From Edaphochlamys debaryana (taxonomy: Eukaryota > Chlorophyta > Chlorophyceae > Chlamydomonadales): a DNA stretch of 64,000 bases. The stretch is taken from the NCBI GenBank assembly GCA_016858145.1, contig JAEHOE010000002.1, forward strand, positions 868,001-932,000, given 5' to 3'. This document shows, in pieces, positions 12,701-24,100 of this stretch. The notes under the pieces are model-generated. The model was not told the DNA's origin and ran no database searches. It saw only the letters and a list, made by a program, of their open reading frames with translations. The position numbers and the translations under genes are program-made. Within the stretch, counting starts at the first letter, position 1; each line of letters starts with the position of its first letter.

Positions 12701-15446
12701 CCCCCCTGCTCCTCCTCCCCTTCCCCCCACCATGTAGTCAGCCGGCGCCACGTACTCCACGGTGCCCTGCGACAGCTCCGGCCGCTCCTCCGCGTCCCGC
12801 CGCCGCCCGTTGCCGTCCACCGCCGAGAAGTACTCCACGGGGATCTCGTTCAGCATGGCGCACACGTTGCACTTGAACCTGGGGAGTGGCAGACAAGGAG
12901 GGGTGGAGGTTGCAGGGAGACGAGAGGAGGTCAACCACCCAGCGCCGTCGAAGAAGGACGCCGGCGTGGATTATAGAACCTGCGCGCCGGCCCTGTAGAG
13001 CCCAGCTATCCGCCTGATCGGCCCTCTCCGCCACGCCCCCTCAGCCCCGCACTCCACCGCCACGCGCTGCCACTCTGTCGTCCGCCCCAGCCCCGCAGCC
13101 CCATGGGTGTAGGCCCCAGCCCTCCAGCCACAACATCAACCACCTTGTGCGTACACCCCCGTCCAAACTCTGACTCGAGGGCCAGATCCTGCCGTCACCC
13201 GAGAGGGACTCCATGCCTTGCCTGCCTTGTCCTCTTGCCTGGCCCTTTTCCCAAACCAGCCTGAGACCAGGTCCACCCCCTCGCTCCTCCCCACCTGCGC
13301 CCCCCGTCCGTCCACTGGATGAAGGGGTTCATGTAGGTCCGGCAGCGCCTGCAGCGCACGATCCCCGCGCTGCTCAGCTGCACCACCGGCACCTGCCGCC
13401 CGTACTTCTCATCCGCCATGGGGTGCACCACCACGCCCAGGGGCAGCGGCAGCCTGCGGGGGGGGATGGAGGGTTAGGGTGGGGGGACAGGCCTTGTTGG
13501 GGAAAGGGCGGGAAGGGCAGGGAGGGATCCAGAGACACGGGATGCACCACAACGGCCAGGGGCAGCGGCAGCCTGGGGCGGAGACGGGGCGGCGGGAGGG
13601 AGTTGAGCGGGATTGGGGTGCGGTGGATCGAGGGATTGAGCAGGGATCGAGGGATTGGGGTGCGGTGGACCGCAAGGTGGGGCGTGGCGGGAGGGCGGCA
13701 GGGCTCCAGAGACACGCGCCCTGCCACCCCGCTGCCGCTGCGCCCTCGCTCCTGTTCCAGCGGGGCCCCACCTGGCTTTGAGCGCCGTGCTGGAGGGGAT
13801 GGCGTTGACGGTCATGCGCATGTTGTCGGGGGAGCAGTTGGCGGGGTCGGCGGGGGGCTGGGCGGCGCGCGCGCGCTCGCTCTCGCCGCCCACGGGCCGC
13901 GGCAGCGATGCGGGGTCCACGCCCTCGGGCTGCCCCGGCCCCGCGGCGCCCAGCGTCAGGGACTCGAACTGCTCCAGCACGCGCTGACGGGGGGAAGTGG
14001 GTGAGGGCGTGGAGGGTAGGAGACAAACGGAGAGCATGTTAAGAGGAGGGTCGGGGAGAAGGGTGGAAGGAGCATCACGGGAGGGTGCCGCCTGCTACAC
14101 CACAGGTTGGTAGGGACGTCGCTACGCGATCAACGGATCTCAGCACCTAAGCGCTCAGTTTCCCCCAACCCCTCGATGCCCGCATGCCCCATTCCCTCAC
14201 ACTCCCGCTGTACAGCTGTACTACCACCCTGCCGTACCCTGCCGTACCTGGGCGGTGTAGGGGTCGTACCCGCCCATGCCCCCGCCCATGCCCATGGGAG
14301 GCGGGGGGATGCCGGGGGCCATACCCGGGGACGGCGCGTGCCCGGGCGGCGGCGGCATGCCAGGCGCCTGGTAGCTGCCCATCCCCGGCGGCGCCATCCC
14401 CGGCGGCGGCGGGGGCATCCCAGGCATACCCGGCGGTGGCGGCATGCCGCCAGGGGGCCCCGGCGGGTGCGGCATGCCCGGAGGAGGCGGCATGCCGGGC
14501 GGGCCCGGGGGCATACCCGGCGGCCGGGGCCCCATACCCATACCCGGGGGGCCCATGCCCGGGGGGCCCGGCGGCGGCGGCATGCCCGGGGGGCCCGGCG
14601 GGTGGGCGCCGGGCGGAGCTGGCGGGGGAGCGAAGCCGCCCATGGAGCCGCCCATAGAGCCGCCGGGGTGGGGAGGCGGGGGGCCCGGCGGCGGAGGCAT
14701 GCCTCCAGCTGAGCCCGGGGCACGGGGCGGCGCCGGTGCGCCGGGCGGGCCCGGCGGAGGCGGCATCCCGCCAGCACTCGGACCTGCAAAGGTGGGTGGA
14801 GTGTTGTGGATGAATGCAAGAGCAGCGAGGCTCGATCCTCAGGGGCTGTACGAAAGGAAGTGAGGGCGGGGCGAAGGTCTCGAGGCACGGGCCAGGACCA
14901 CACTCAGCAGATACTCACCAGGATGCCCCATGGGAGCGGGCGGTCCAGGGGGCCGCGGGAAGCCCTGCATCGGTGCCGGCGGCATGCCCGGCGGAGGCGG
15001 GGCCCCCGGAGGCATGCCTGGGGGCGGGGGCATGCCTGGAGGCATGCCGCCCGGCGGAGGCATGCCTGGCGGTCCCCCCGGTCCAGGAGGCATGCCAGGC
15101 GGTCCACCTGCAGATTAGAAAATGGATGTCAGCGCAACAGCAGATACAGCCTTTGTGGTGCCTCGCAGCACCCGCTAGAGGGCCCACGAGGTGGCCGTGG
15201 AGTGCGCCAAGCCCCCAGCCTCCCTCGTCGGCCTCCCCAGGGCCCCGACTTACCTGGGGCAAAGCCAGGGCCAGGCGGCATCATCCCTGGCGCCGGAGGA
15301 GGCGGCATACCCCCTGTGGAAGTTGCACCGGAGCTTAGTCGCGCAACAGAGGACAGCAGCGCAATCGGCAGTCAATGCGCTGGGTTACCTGGCGCGGGGC
15401 CTCCCGGGAATGGAGGCCGCGCTCCATACGGCGGCTGTTGATACAT
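7630..15446 (-). CDS. SEC24: COPII coat cargo-adaptor SEC24, 20 exons, 1056 aa
   Basis: SEC24 pairs with SEC23 in the inner COPII coat and selects cargo for vesicles leaving the ER. Exons (minus): 15446-15389, 15313-15254, 15107-14919, 14783-14248, 13983-13772, 13453-13295, 12878-12731, 12235-12075, 11811-11760, 11544-11386, 10950-10726, 10501-10451, 10194-9991, 9821-9715, 9511-9447, 9305-9191, 9029-8919, 8566-8467, 8282-8094, 7899-7630. They total 3171 nt with all phases matching. The N-terminus (about residues 1-285) is repetitive Pro/Gly/Met (MPPPPG units), as usual for SEC24. Then come the zinc finger (RCRRC in exon 6, CNVC in exon 7), the vWA-like trunk (FFFCIDVSYSAVASG), the beta-sandwich, the helical region (KLSVEKYLTARLDETRQ) and the gelsolin-like C-terminus (GGVYLVDTGRVFVMWLG). 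Length is typical for the family. The start ATG at 15446 opens the Pro-rich segment; a possible acceptor just before it leaves room for a 5' UTR intron. Confidence 0.96.
11111..11149 (-). repeat. Echo of SEC24 exon 10 tail inside intron 10
   Basis: These 39 bp match 11381-11419, the end of exon 10 plus its donor, at 37 of 39 positions. The copy keeps the CAG|GT junction. A weaker third copy is at 11243-11278. All lie in the intron immediately downstream of the copied exon. Confidence 0.9.
11243..11278 (-). repeat. Second, more diverged echo of SEC24 exon 10 tail
   Basis: It shares the block acctgcagcgccggcccca with the exon 10 end at 11384-11402 and then diverges. It again contains a CAG|GT donor-like junction on the minus strand. 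Confidence 0.8.
12241..12306 (+). repeat. Poly(GGGGGGA) tract in SEC24 intron 7
   Basis: About nine tandem G(7-8)A units lie on the plus strand. On the transcribed minus strand this is an extreme polypyrimidine tract starting only 3 bp upstream of the exon 8 acceptor CAG (12238-12236), where U2AF binding would be expected. The G-rich strand could form quadruplexes. Confidence 0.9.
12593..12622 (-). repeat. Weak echo of SEC24 exon 7 tail in intron 7
   Basis: It resembles the end of exon 7 at about 12728-12757 (around 24 of 31 positions). Translated on the minus strand the copy reads much like the exon's YVAPAD end and is followed by GT. It is more degraded than the exon 10 echo. Confidence 0.5.
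13541..13575 (-). repeat. Echo of SEC24 exon 6 head in the preceding intron
   Basis: These 35 bp match 13422-13456, the acceptor CAG and first bases of exon 6, at 32 of 35 positions. The copy lies about 90 bp inside intron 5 and keeps a CAG acceptor-like junction. Confidence 0.88.
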
Positions 15447-16623
15447 TGAAGCGCCACCTGTCAAGCCGCGGGACACCGAGCTCAGCGGGCCTCAGTAGAA
15501 GTTGCGCGGCACGCCGATCTCTGCGCTTTCTCACCGCCTCGCGCTCCGGAGGCGCGAGCTTAGTTAACGAGGGAAGTTGATAGTGATCTGCTACTGTCAA
15601 CTGGCTAAGACGGCATAGAAGTGGGGCACAAGCGATGTCGCTCCTAGGCCGTGAAACAGGACTGGCCCCTGCCTGCAACAGTCTTTACTAGTGCTGCACA
15701 GGCTTGGCAGCCACGCTGCTATTCGGACTGTGCGCCGGTCGGGACACGCCCGCCCGCGTCCGTGGCACGCCCAGCACCCGCTTTCCCGCCCGTCCCCCGC
15801 CCCACTCCCCTAAGCCCCTCACCGCGTGCTGAGCGTCCTCTTGGGGATCCCTAAGACAGCGGTGAGCTTGGTATGACTAAGATCCCCCGCCCCCATTACT
15901 GCGTATTATGGCTAGACTTGATTCCTGGCCATGGCCGCCCGTGAGCCCGATGCGCGGATGCCATTTTCTTAGCGGGGGACCACGGGGCTCAGCCCTTTTC
16001 CTGCCTTCGGGCAGCCACCCTTGTCTTTGCGGGACCCGCCACGACCCCACTGCCCTGGCCAAAAGCTTGGGAACTTGATTCTAGTTGCCTATGTGCCACA
16101 CGGGGCTGTGCCACCCAGCACGCCCACAGGTGAACCTCCCACACCCTACGGCGACAGGGGTGCGGGCACCTGGCAGGGGTGTGCGAGTACAAGTTCAGTC
16201 CGAGGGCTCGAGGACACCTGCAATGCGCCCTCGTCTGTGCGCCATACATTACCTATTGCGCCCTCGTCTGTTGCTCCGTCACTTTCCACCTGGCCAACCT
16301 CAACGCATGCGCACGCTCGTACCCCCGGCAGCCTGCCCCAACACATCGCCAATGGCCGTCACCATGCGAACATGCAGCCTAACTCGTCCATTCTTCATGA
16401 TATACCGTACGTATGCCCCGGTTGCCCTTCCCACCGCGACCGCATGTGACCCCTACCCCTGCATACCCGGCGCGCCCTCTGGCCTGATATCACGCTACGC
16501 CTGCTTCACATGCACACATGTACACCAGTACTTCTACTTGTAAGATCTATGCATAGGCCACCGTCACAGGTACAGAGCTGTCAACGACTGAGCCCAGTTC
16601 CATGCATGCTCGTTCCCCTGCAC
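15447..16623. other. Intergenic: SEC24 upstream region and 3' flank of the F-box-like gene
   Basis: No conserved coding segment is visible on either strand. This stretch must contain the SEC24 promoter and 5' UTR and the 3' UTR of the gene ending at 16624. I could not place a TATA box or poly(A) signal with confidence. Confidence 0.5.
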
Positions 16624-18841
16624 CTAGTGCCTCTGCCACCGCTCCTGTCGCCGCTCCCTGCTTGCCCCCCGCCGCTCCCGCATCTGCTCCTCCTTCCGCC
16701 CCTGCCCCCGCTCGCGCCTCCGCCTCCGCCTCTCCAGCCTCGCCCCGGGCTCGGCGCCGGCCCTCGCCTCCACCTCCTCCTCGCCCGCCGCCTCCTCCTC
16801 CGCCCAGCGCTCAGCGTAGCCCGCGGACCACTCCGCCCTCTCCGCCTCCGCCTCCCTCACGCCCGCCTGGGGGTCCACCCCCGCCTCGGCTTGGAGCCAC
16901 CGCAGGACCTCCGGCGGGGCGCCCTGCTTGGCGGCAGAGGCGTACAGGGCGCTGCGCCGGGGTCCGAAGGGCACGCCCGCCCGGTGCAGGGCCGGGAGCA
17001 GCCCCCACTCCTTGTGCAGAAATGCCTCTTCGTACGGCTCGCCCAGCATCTGCGGGGGAGCAGGGGACGGGGAGGAACGGGCAAGAGACGGAGAGTGAAC
17101 TGCCTGCTGCAGACCCCTGCAAAGACGCGTGCCCGGGGCCTGACAGCTTAACGGCGGGGTGTCTAAGCATCCGGCAAGGCATACCATGCAGGGATCGTGC
17201 TAGGCGCTTGGCCGTCCGTCCGCCTTCCAACCGGCTCTCACCCAAGCCTCCTCCCGGCTTCCCAGCGTACACACGGTGGCCGGTCTTTGCTCCTCCCCAC
17301 GGCCTCGCACCACTCACCGGCATTGGGCAGCCCTCCGCAGCCAGGAAGTCCAGGACCGCCTCGCACCCAATTTCAACCGCGGTGCTCCACTCGTGCTCCT
17401 CTAGGGTGCATCCGCCGTGCGCTTGGACCCACTTGATCACTTGAACCGACCCTGACCGGAATACCGACCACGGACTTCTGTCGCAGCTGCTCAGTCTAAT
17501 GCAGTCCGCCACCTCTTCCGCCGTGAGGCTGCTCTCGACCCAGTTCAGCACTGCTAAGCTACCACAGAACACGCCTCCGTCCACCACCCTCGCCCAAACA
17601 CTAAGCGTCCAGGCCGGGCCTGCGGCCTGCTGCACGGCCTGGAGCGACTCCAGCTTGCCGGACTGCGCCGCCACCATCGCACTGAAGTGGAGATCCGGAA
17701 TCCGGAACTGATCAAGATCCGCGCCATCCGCGCCATCCGCGCCATCCGCGCCATCCGCCAGGATCCAGCGCACGGCCGGCGCCGTGCTGTGGGCCAGGGC
17801 GAAGCCGAGGACGATGCCGTCCGCCCTGCAGCCCCTGGCCTTCAGCCACTCCAGGCGCTCCGCCCAGTTGTCGGGGGCTTGCAGCGCTGAGTAGTGCGGG
17901 CGGCGCCGTTGCAGCGGGTCCTCCCATTGCCCCAGGCCGCGTTGGCCCATCTCCGCCGCCCGCTCGAGCAGCCAATCGGCCTTTGCCCGCCAGTCCCGGC
18001 CGCTCTGGAGCGCGTTCTCGAGCGCGCGTCGCCAGCCGCCGTACAGCCACCCTGACGGGATGTCGTGCGGCCGGCTCAGGCCGCACCGCTCCCACAGCCC
18101 GACCAGGGCCGGCAGGTCGCAGCCCAGGGCGGCGGCCGGGAACAGCTCAGTGCGCAGGGCCTCCTTCCGCCGGGCCTCGGCAGCGGTCCCCGCCTCTGCC
18201 TCGCTCAGCGCCGCGGCTTGCTGCAGCAGCCACTCCACCATCTCCACGCGGCCCTTGCGCGCCGCGGCGCTGGCCGCGGCGACGAGGGCGTAGGAGGCGC
18301 GGAGGATCTTGTACTTGCATTGGCGGCCCTCCCAGGCCCCCAGATCGTCCGACACCTGGCCCCAGTCCGGCATGTCTGTGAAGTGCTCCAAGCACAGCTG
18401 GCAGATCTCTCGGTTTCCGGAGCTGGCGCCCCTGTCCAAGAGGCTGCGCCAGTCCACGCAGAAGGGAGGCTGCCGCTCCAGGAGCCAGAGGCAGGTCTGC
18501 AGGAAGCCCCCTGCCCCGGCCTGCTGCAGGTGCATGCCGTCAGGCTCGTGGCCCGCTGCTGCCAGCGCCACCTGGAGGTTTGCGACACTGCTGAGGGCGG
18601 CCCTAGAGATGGTTAGACGCGAGCGCGTGAGGCGCGTGAGCGAGCGGCAGGCGCCGGGCTGCGCCCAATGCTCCGCAAAGGCCCAGGGGGCCACGGGCTG
18701 AGCCAGCGAGACCCCGACGTGCTGCCCGAAGTGCGATGCCGCCGCCTTGTTGACCAAGCGCAGGAAACAAAGGTCGTTGGACGGGAGGTGAGACGCAATG
18801 GTGTCGAGGATGTCGGGAGTCCAAATGCGGGAGGCGTCCAT
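16624..18841 (-). CDS. F-box-like/ankyrin-like protein, two exons, 649 aa
   Basis: Exon 1 is 18841-17318 (508 codons) and exon 2 is 17049-16624 (141 codons plus stop). They are joined in phase 0 by donor CCG|GTGAGT and acceptor CAG|ATG. The N-terminus (WTPDILDTIASHLPSNDL...LRLVNK) has the pattern of an F-box or F-box-like helix pair. The rest is a series of degenerate helical repeats with recurring motifs such as W(L)L, AARKGRVEMVEWLL and LRWLQAEAGVDP, typical of the very divergent ankyrin-like repeat families that are expanded in volvocine algae. Near residue 370 an almost perfect 9-bp repeat encodes (DGA)4. The C-terminus is a long Arg/Glu-rich coiled or basic tail. The likely role is a substrate-recruiting subunit of an SCF-type ubiquitin ligase or a scaffold; this is inferred from the repeats only. 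Confidence 0.75.
17712..17757 (-). repeat. 9-bp tandem repeat within the coding sequence
   Basis: The unit gcgccatcc is repeated about five times in exon 1 of the F-box-like gene. It encodes alternating Asp-Gly-Ala on the minus strand and stays in frame. Confidence 0.9.
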
Positions 18842-20044
18842 CGTGACGGAGGGGCGAACACGGTGGTGAAGCAGCGATCACGACAATAAGCAAGTGGTTC
18901 GGACTATGGCTCACTGCCTGCGGCTGTTCCGGTAACCGAGGAACTCGCTCTGTTTGCAGCGGGAGCAATGTACTGGGACCTGAGTATATGTGGACTGGAA
19001 GTATATGCGGAGCTGGGTCACGCGCTCGCGGTCTGCTCGGAGGTTGTGACCGACCCGCTGGTCCCAGCCCGGGCCCACTAGAGGGACTGGGCCTGTTCGG
19101 CCTGCTCTGCGGGCACACACGCCTGGCGCACCCGCTGCTTCTCCGCTGCTTCAGTGCACCGCCGGGCGCCGGCGCTGCTGGGTCTCAGCGTCTGTGCCTT
19201 GTGCTCAGCCAACGCCTTCCATCAGCCTGGCATGCGCCTCAGCACCTGGGCGTCATACCAGACTCCAATCGGGCCAGAAACGAACTGCTCGCTTTTGCGG
19301 GACACGGCAGCACAGCAAAGGGGCCAGCACACGCCCCTCTAAACGGCATGCCTCCCGCTAATGCCCTGGTGCCCCCCTCGTGACAAGGGTGGTTGCCCGA
19401 GGGCAGTTCAACCGCACCCTCAGCAGCCTGGGACTCTGGATCCCCCGACCCCTACCCCGCTTGCTACCCCCCACGCTCCCACAACCCCCAATACCCGTTG
19501 CTTGTTCCAATCACATGCTCTCAACAGCACGTCTGCCACCCAAGGTGCATCAATGAATGAAGCGTACCGGGGCGTCTGCAGTGGTACGGTGCACCCACGA
19601 TCCGACCTCTGCGTCGTCAACAGCAACAGCATGCCGGTTACTCTAGCGTAGCCGTCCTCAGCCGCATCCCCGGCTGCATCTGCTGCGCATACCGCTCCGT
19701 GTAGTGCTAGATAGCCCTGTTGCTAGTGCACTGCATGGAGGCTATGCCTTCCGACCCACCATCTGTCACCTGACTCCCTGAGGTCTCTTCCACCCCCACC
19801 CCCATCACCACCTCTAATGCCCTGCTCCGCCGTCAGCATCCACCCTAAGGCTTCCTACTCGCCCTCCCCCATGTCAACCCACCCCCGCAAAGCCCCCCAG
19901 GGGTCCCATCAGTTCGGCAACACAGCTCATCCTGCGGCACTCCACAGTGCGCGACCACCTAAGCCACCCCACCCTTCTCACTCGCTTGACTTGCATTTCT
20001 GCTTTATACGCCACCCTGAAAACCCCCCACCGCTATCTGCCTGT
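18842..20044. other. Intergenic region
   Basis: This lies between the start of the F-box-like gene and the stop of the DnaJ-type zinc-finger gene, both on the minus strand. The open frames found are short and lack family motifs. I see no gene. Confidence 0.55.
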
Positions 20045-20590
20045 CTATATCCGAAAGCCGATGGACGGGCGCTTGTATCCTTCCCCCAAGCACTTGAAGC
20101 AGGTGGCCCTTGACGTGCCTCTGCACGATAGGCAGTGGATGGGAAACACCCCCTTGGGTAGGATGAGCTCGCTCTGCCTGTTCACCCGGCCCATGCCAGA
20201 GCACGTGGGGCAAGGGATCTTGCCTTCCCCCGCACAGACGTTGCAGGGCTGTTTGCTGGGGTCGAGCTCCTTGGTCCACCCTCGCACGCCCCGCCGGGTG
20301 ATCACGGGCGTCGTGCCCTCATCAGCCGCGGCCTGGGCTCTTAGGGCCGTGGTTATGAAGAGAACGAACCCGCAGGCTTGAAGGAGGGCCTGAGGGTCCA
20401 CCGTCGCTCCAAGGGGGGACAAGCACTCGAGGAGGGCGTTCCGGGCGGCGACATTCTGACCTCGAGGTCGTGCCTCCGCTCCACACCGGCGGCGATCCAC
20501 ACCAGCTGCGCTAGGACACCTATGAGAAGCTGTACCGCGTGGCCGCTGGTGCACAGCGCCGCGCAGTGGCAGCGCCGGCAGCGATCGCAT
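20045..20590 (-). CDS. DnaJ-type cysteine-rich zinc-finger protein, 181 aa
   Basis: This is an uninterrupted reading frame with ATG at 20590 and stop at 20045. The C-terminal half carries four Cys-x-x-Cys motifs spaced as in the DnaJ/Hsp40 cysteine-rich domain: CNVCAGEG, CPTCSGMG, CLSCRGTS and CFKCLGEG (about residues 120-175). There is no J domain, so it belongs to the stand-alone DnaJ-type zinc fingers, which in plants and algae include chloroplast proteins acting in photosystem and Rubisco assembly or thiol chemistry. The N-terminus is Arg-, Ala- and Ser-rich with almost no acidic residues, compatible with an organelle transit peptide, followed by a hydrophobic stretch (ALLQACGFVLFITTAL) that could be a membrane or lumen-targeting segment. 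Exact function and compartment are inferred. Upstream exons cannot be excluded. Confidence 0.75.
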   Translation of the reverse strand: MRSLPALPLRGAVHQRPRGTASHRCPSAAGVDRRRCGAEARPRGQNVAARNALLECLSPLGATVDPQALLQACGFVLFITTALRAQAAADEGTTPVITRRGVRGWTKELDPSKQPCNVCAGEGKIPCPTCSGMGRVNRQSELILPKGVFPIHCLSCRGTSRATCFKCLGEGYKRPSIGFRI

Positions 20591-21159
20591 CTTTGGAGCT
20601 CAAGGTTCAAGGTTGGGGTTGTTATGGCAATATGGCGCTTTCAGGTGGCACAGTTCGCTTGCAAGCAAGTCCCCTGTCGCCAGCGCGTCAGCATGCCGCG
20701 CTGGGCCCAACGGCTGCATGACGTCGTCATGCAGGCTAGGGTTCAACTCCGCTTCTCCTCGACCAGACTGCCAGTGACCTGCGCACATCATAGCGACGCT
20801 AGAACAGTGCCACTGAGCCGTCTGGTCAAAGGTTAGACCCGCATTCACTCAAAACGCTTCCGCTTCTCCCGCACGCTGCAACCCGCTGAGGGCCTAACCG
20901 GCGTGGCCGAGGCGTGCGATTGCGCGAGGCACGACCGGGAGCGACGCGACGGTCGACACGCTCCGCGCAACATCCTACGTCACCATCCCCTGCACGTCCG
21001 ACGTCGGCGAGCTCTGCCGACGTCTCACAGCCTTCCGGGCGAGGGCGCTGAGGCCTCACGACACCGCGCCCCGCCGTCGCTGAGCTGCGGTGGGGCCACC
21101 TGGTCGTGGACTGGTCGCCAACTTCGGGCGCCTTCGTCCCCGCCATCTCGACGACGGCC
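20591..21159. promoter_or_regulatory. Divergent promoter region, DnaJ-type gene and HGD
   Basis: These 569 bp separate two start codons pointing in opposite directions, so both promoters must lie here. I see no clear TATA box for either gene. Confidence 0.45.
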
Positions 21160-24100
21160 ATGGCGGGGGAGCCCCTCGAGTACCTGGCGGGCTTCGGCAA
21201 TGAGTTCCACAGGTGAGGTGCATGTCCTGCTGCTATGGTACTACTACACTGTTGCTTCTTGCGCATAGCCCCTCGTGCCCCGTCCTCCCCACCCAATTAT
21301 TGGACCCCGTCCCTACCGCTGCCCCAAGGAAAGGGCTGCCAAACCCTCGCACCTGTGCCTGCCTCCCCGCCTGACTGTCTCACACCCTACCCCCCTTCCC
21401 ACCCGCAGTGAGGCACTGCCCGGGGCCCTGCCCCAGGGGCAGAACAACCCCAAGGTCTGCCCCTACGGCCTCTACGGTGGGGCATGGGTGGTGGGGGTGG
21501 GGGGTGGAGGGTGTGGGGGGGGCTGGCGGGCGGGTTACAGTCGAGCGGGGTCGGCCTTTCGAACTCGTGTGCACCTGTGTAAGGGGATGCAGTCGCTTGG
21601 GGGAGGGAGTGGGGGAGGTCGGGCTGGGGACAGAGCGGATGACTAGCTGTGTTTGGGGTCATGCCTCGGGGTCAAAATGGAGGGGTCTGTGGGGTGGATA
21701 GCCTGACCCCTCCCCTCCCCCTGCCCCACTCGCAGCCGAGCAGCTGAGTGGCACACACTTCACCGCCCCCCGCGTCGCCAACCGCCGCTCATGGCTCTAG
21801 TGGGTAGCAGGAGGGGGAGGGCTACGGGGGGCTTCGCACGCCGGAGGGGTAGGTTGCCATGGGGCCCTGAAATGGCGGGGTTTGGCCTCTCAGACCTGTG
21901 AGGCCGCTCTCAGCCCACCCAGGTTCGCCCCGGCCTAGCTCTTTGGCCTTCCCTTCACCACGACTCGGCCGCTATCCCTGCCCATGTCTCTGCCCAGCTC
22001 ACCTGTCCGCGACTCCCCCCACCCCCCCAGCCGCATCCGGCCCTCCGTCACGCACGAGCCCTTCCACCCCGCCCCCTTCCCCAACGACAACCTCACTGCG
22101 GACTTCACGGCAGGTGGGTGGAGAGCTGGCAGGGCTTTTAGGGAGGTAGGAGGGGCTGGGAATGGGTGGGCCCAAGGGGTGGGCTGGTGGGTGGATGGAT
22201 GGGCGGCGAGCATCCAGGAAAGTACTTGCCCCTACCCGTCGCATGCCCTCCCTCACGCCCCCCCGCAATTCCCCCCCCCCCCAGGCCACATCACGCCCAA
22301 CCAGCTCCGCTGGCGGCCCTTCCCTGTGCCCACGGAGCCGGTGGACTGGGTGCGGGGGCTCTTCACGCTGTGCGGGGCGGGCAGGTGGGGGCGGGGGGCG
22401 GCATCGGAGGGGAGGGTGGTGGGAAGCGGGGGGTCTGGGCGGGGGCTCTTCAAGCTGTGAGGGCGGGGGGTGGAGGGGTTGAGGGCCGAGCAAGGACAGC
22501 CAGCCCCTGGCACTTGCTCGTTGGCTGAGGAGGCTGCATCGACTGCTGCCCACAGACGCGCAGAGCGCCGCTGCCGCAGGCGTGCCGTACCGTATGGGCC
22601 CGGCCTGCAGGTCGACTTCGGTGTGAACCCCGTCCCCCTCCTCCACCACTCCCCGCCTCCCTTCCCCCCTGTCAGGGCCGGCGCCAAGGACGGGATTGCC
22701 GTACACGTGTACGCCTGCAACCGCTCCATGGAGAGATCTGCGCTGGCCAACGCGGATGGGGACATGCTGCTGGTGCCGCAGCAGGGTGGGTAGGGGAACG
22801 GGGGGGAGAGGATCTCAGGGGGATATCTTGGGGGGGATGGGGGGGAGGATGAGAGTTGGGGCCAGAGGGACACATGCTGCTGGTGCACCTGCAGGGCAGG
22901 GCTACAGATGGGGGGGAGGTAGTGCAAAGGGGCGAGTTGCTCACCCGCTCACCCCCCTTCTCCCCTCCATTAGGCGCCCTCCGCCTCATCACCGAGTTCG
23001 GGCGCCTGGACGTGGCCCCGGGGGAGATCGCGGTGGTGCCCCGGGGGGTGCGGTTCGCGGTGGAGCTGCGGTGCGGGGCGGCGCGGGGGTACGTGCTGGA
23101 GGTGAGGGCGGAGGGGGGGGGGGCGGGGGGGAAACAGGGGGAGGGCTAGGGTTCGTGCCGGGGCACGTTGGGCGTGGCGGTTCGCGTTGGAGCTGCACGC
23201 AAGAAGCCTGTCCGCCGGCCTGCCCGCCCGCCGGCAGCCCGCTTTCTTCTTTGCATTCCCTTCCACTTGTGCCCTCTCCCCTCTTCCTCTTCCTCGCCCT
23301 CTTCCCCCCCTCCCCCTCAGACCTTCGCGGGCCACTTCGCCCTGCCCGACCTGGGGCCCATCGGTGGGGGGCAGAGGGATGGGGGGAGGGGGGGAATGTG
23401 GAGGAAGGTGTTAGGGGGTGGCTTGCGCGAAAGAGGGGGGTGATGTTCGTACGGATTGGCAAGCGGATATGGGAGGGGGAGGGCCCCTGTTGGTGGCATT
23501 GCCTGCCAAGTTGCAGTGGACAAGGTACTGGCCCGGCCAAGGACAGGGTTGTTGGGTCCAGAGGCGGAGGTTAAGGGCTACCGGCCCACGTTCCCGCCTC
23601 TAAGCCCCCCCCCTACACCCCCCACTCCCACCCGCCCCCAGGCTCCAACGGCCTGGCCAGCCCCCGGGACTTCCTACACCCCGTGGCGTGGTGAGGGGGG
23701 GCCCGGCGAAGGGGATGTGTGTGCTGGAGAGGGCGGGGGGACCAGTGTGTTTGGAATGAAAGGAGGAGCGAGGTGGGTGGGAAGGCCGGCCGGGTGAGGG
23801 CGGCCGGCTTGTGCCCTACTCGCTCCCCGTCACCTCTCCAACTTTCTCTTGTGCTCTCCCGCTGCCCGAAGGTACGAGGACGTGGAGGGAGTGTCATACC
23901 AGGTAGGTCCGAGGTGGACAATGGTGCGTGGCGGTACAGAGCTCGGCCCCCACACTGTCGCTGCCGCCACACTCTCTTCTCCCACGATGTTTGCTACCCA
24001 TGGCCTCCTCGCCATTCCCCTTATAAGCCCCCTCATCCTCCCCCTCCCTCCCCCCCTGTCAGGTCCTGCACAAGCTAGAGGGGCAGCTGTTCGTGGGCTC

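Noticed and set aside
14107..15441. Long plus-strand Arg/Gly-rich frames opposite SEC24 exons 1-4
   Set aside because: They are antisense of the Pro/Gly repeat-rich SEC24 N-terminus; repeats keep all frames open.
20591..21159. The two divergent promoter regions (here and 58898-59466) are both 569 bp
   Set aside because: No shared sequence is visible and the start codons are hand-chosen, so the equal length is coincidence.
22555..22616. Possible extra HGD exon (open frame beginning [12 protein letters not shown])
   Set aside because: Including it breaks alignment with known HGDs; joining exon 5 directly to 22676 gives the expected length and frame.
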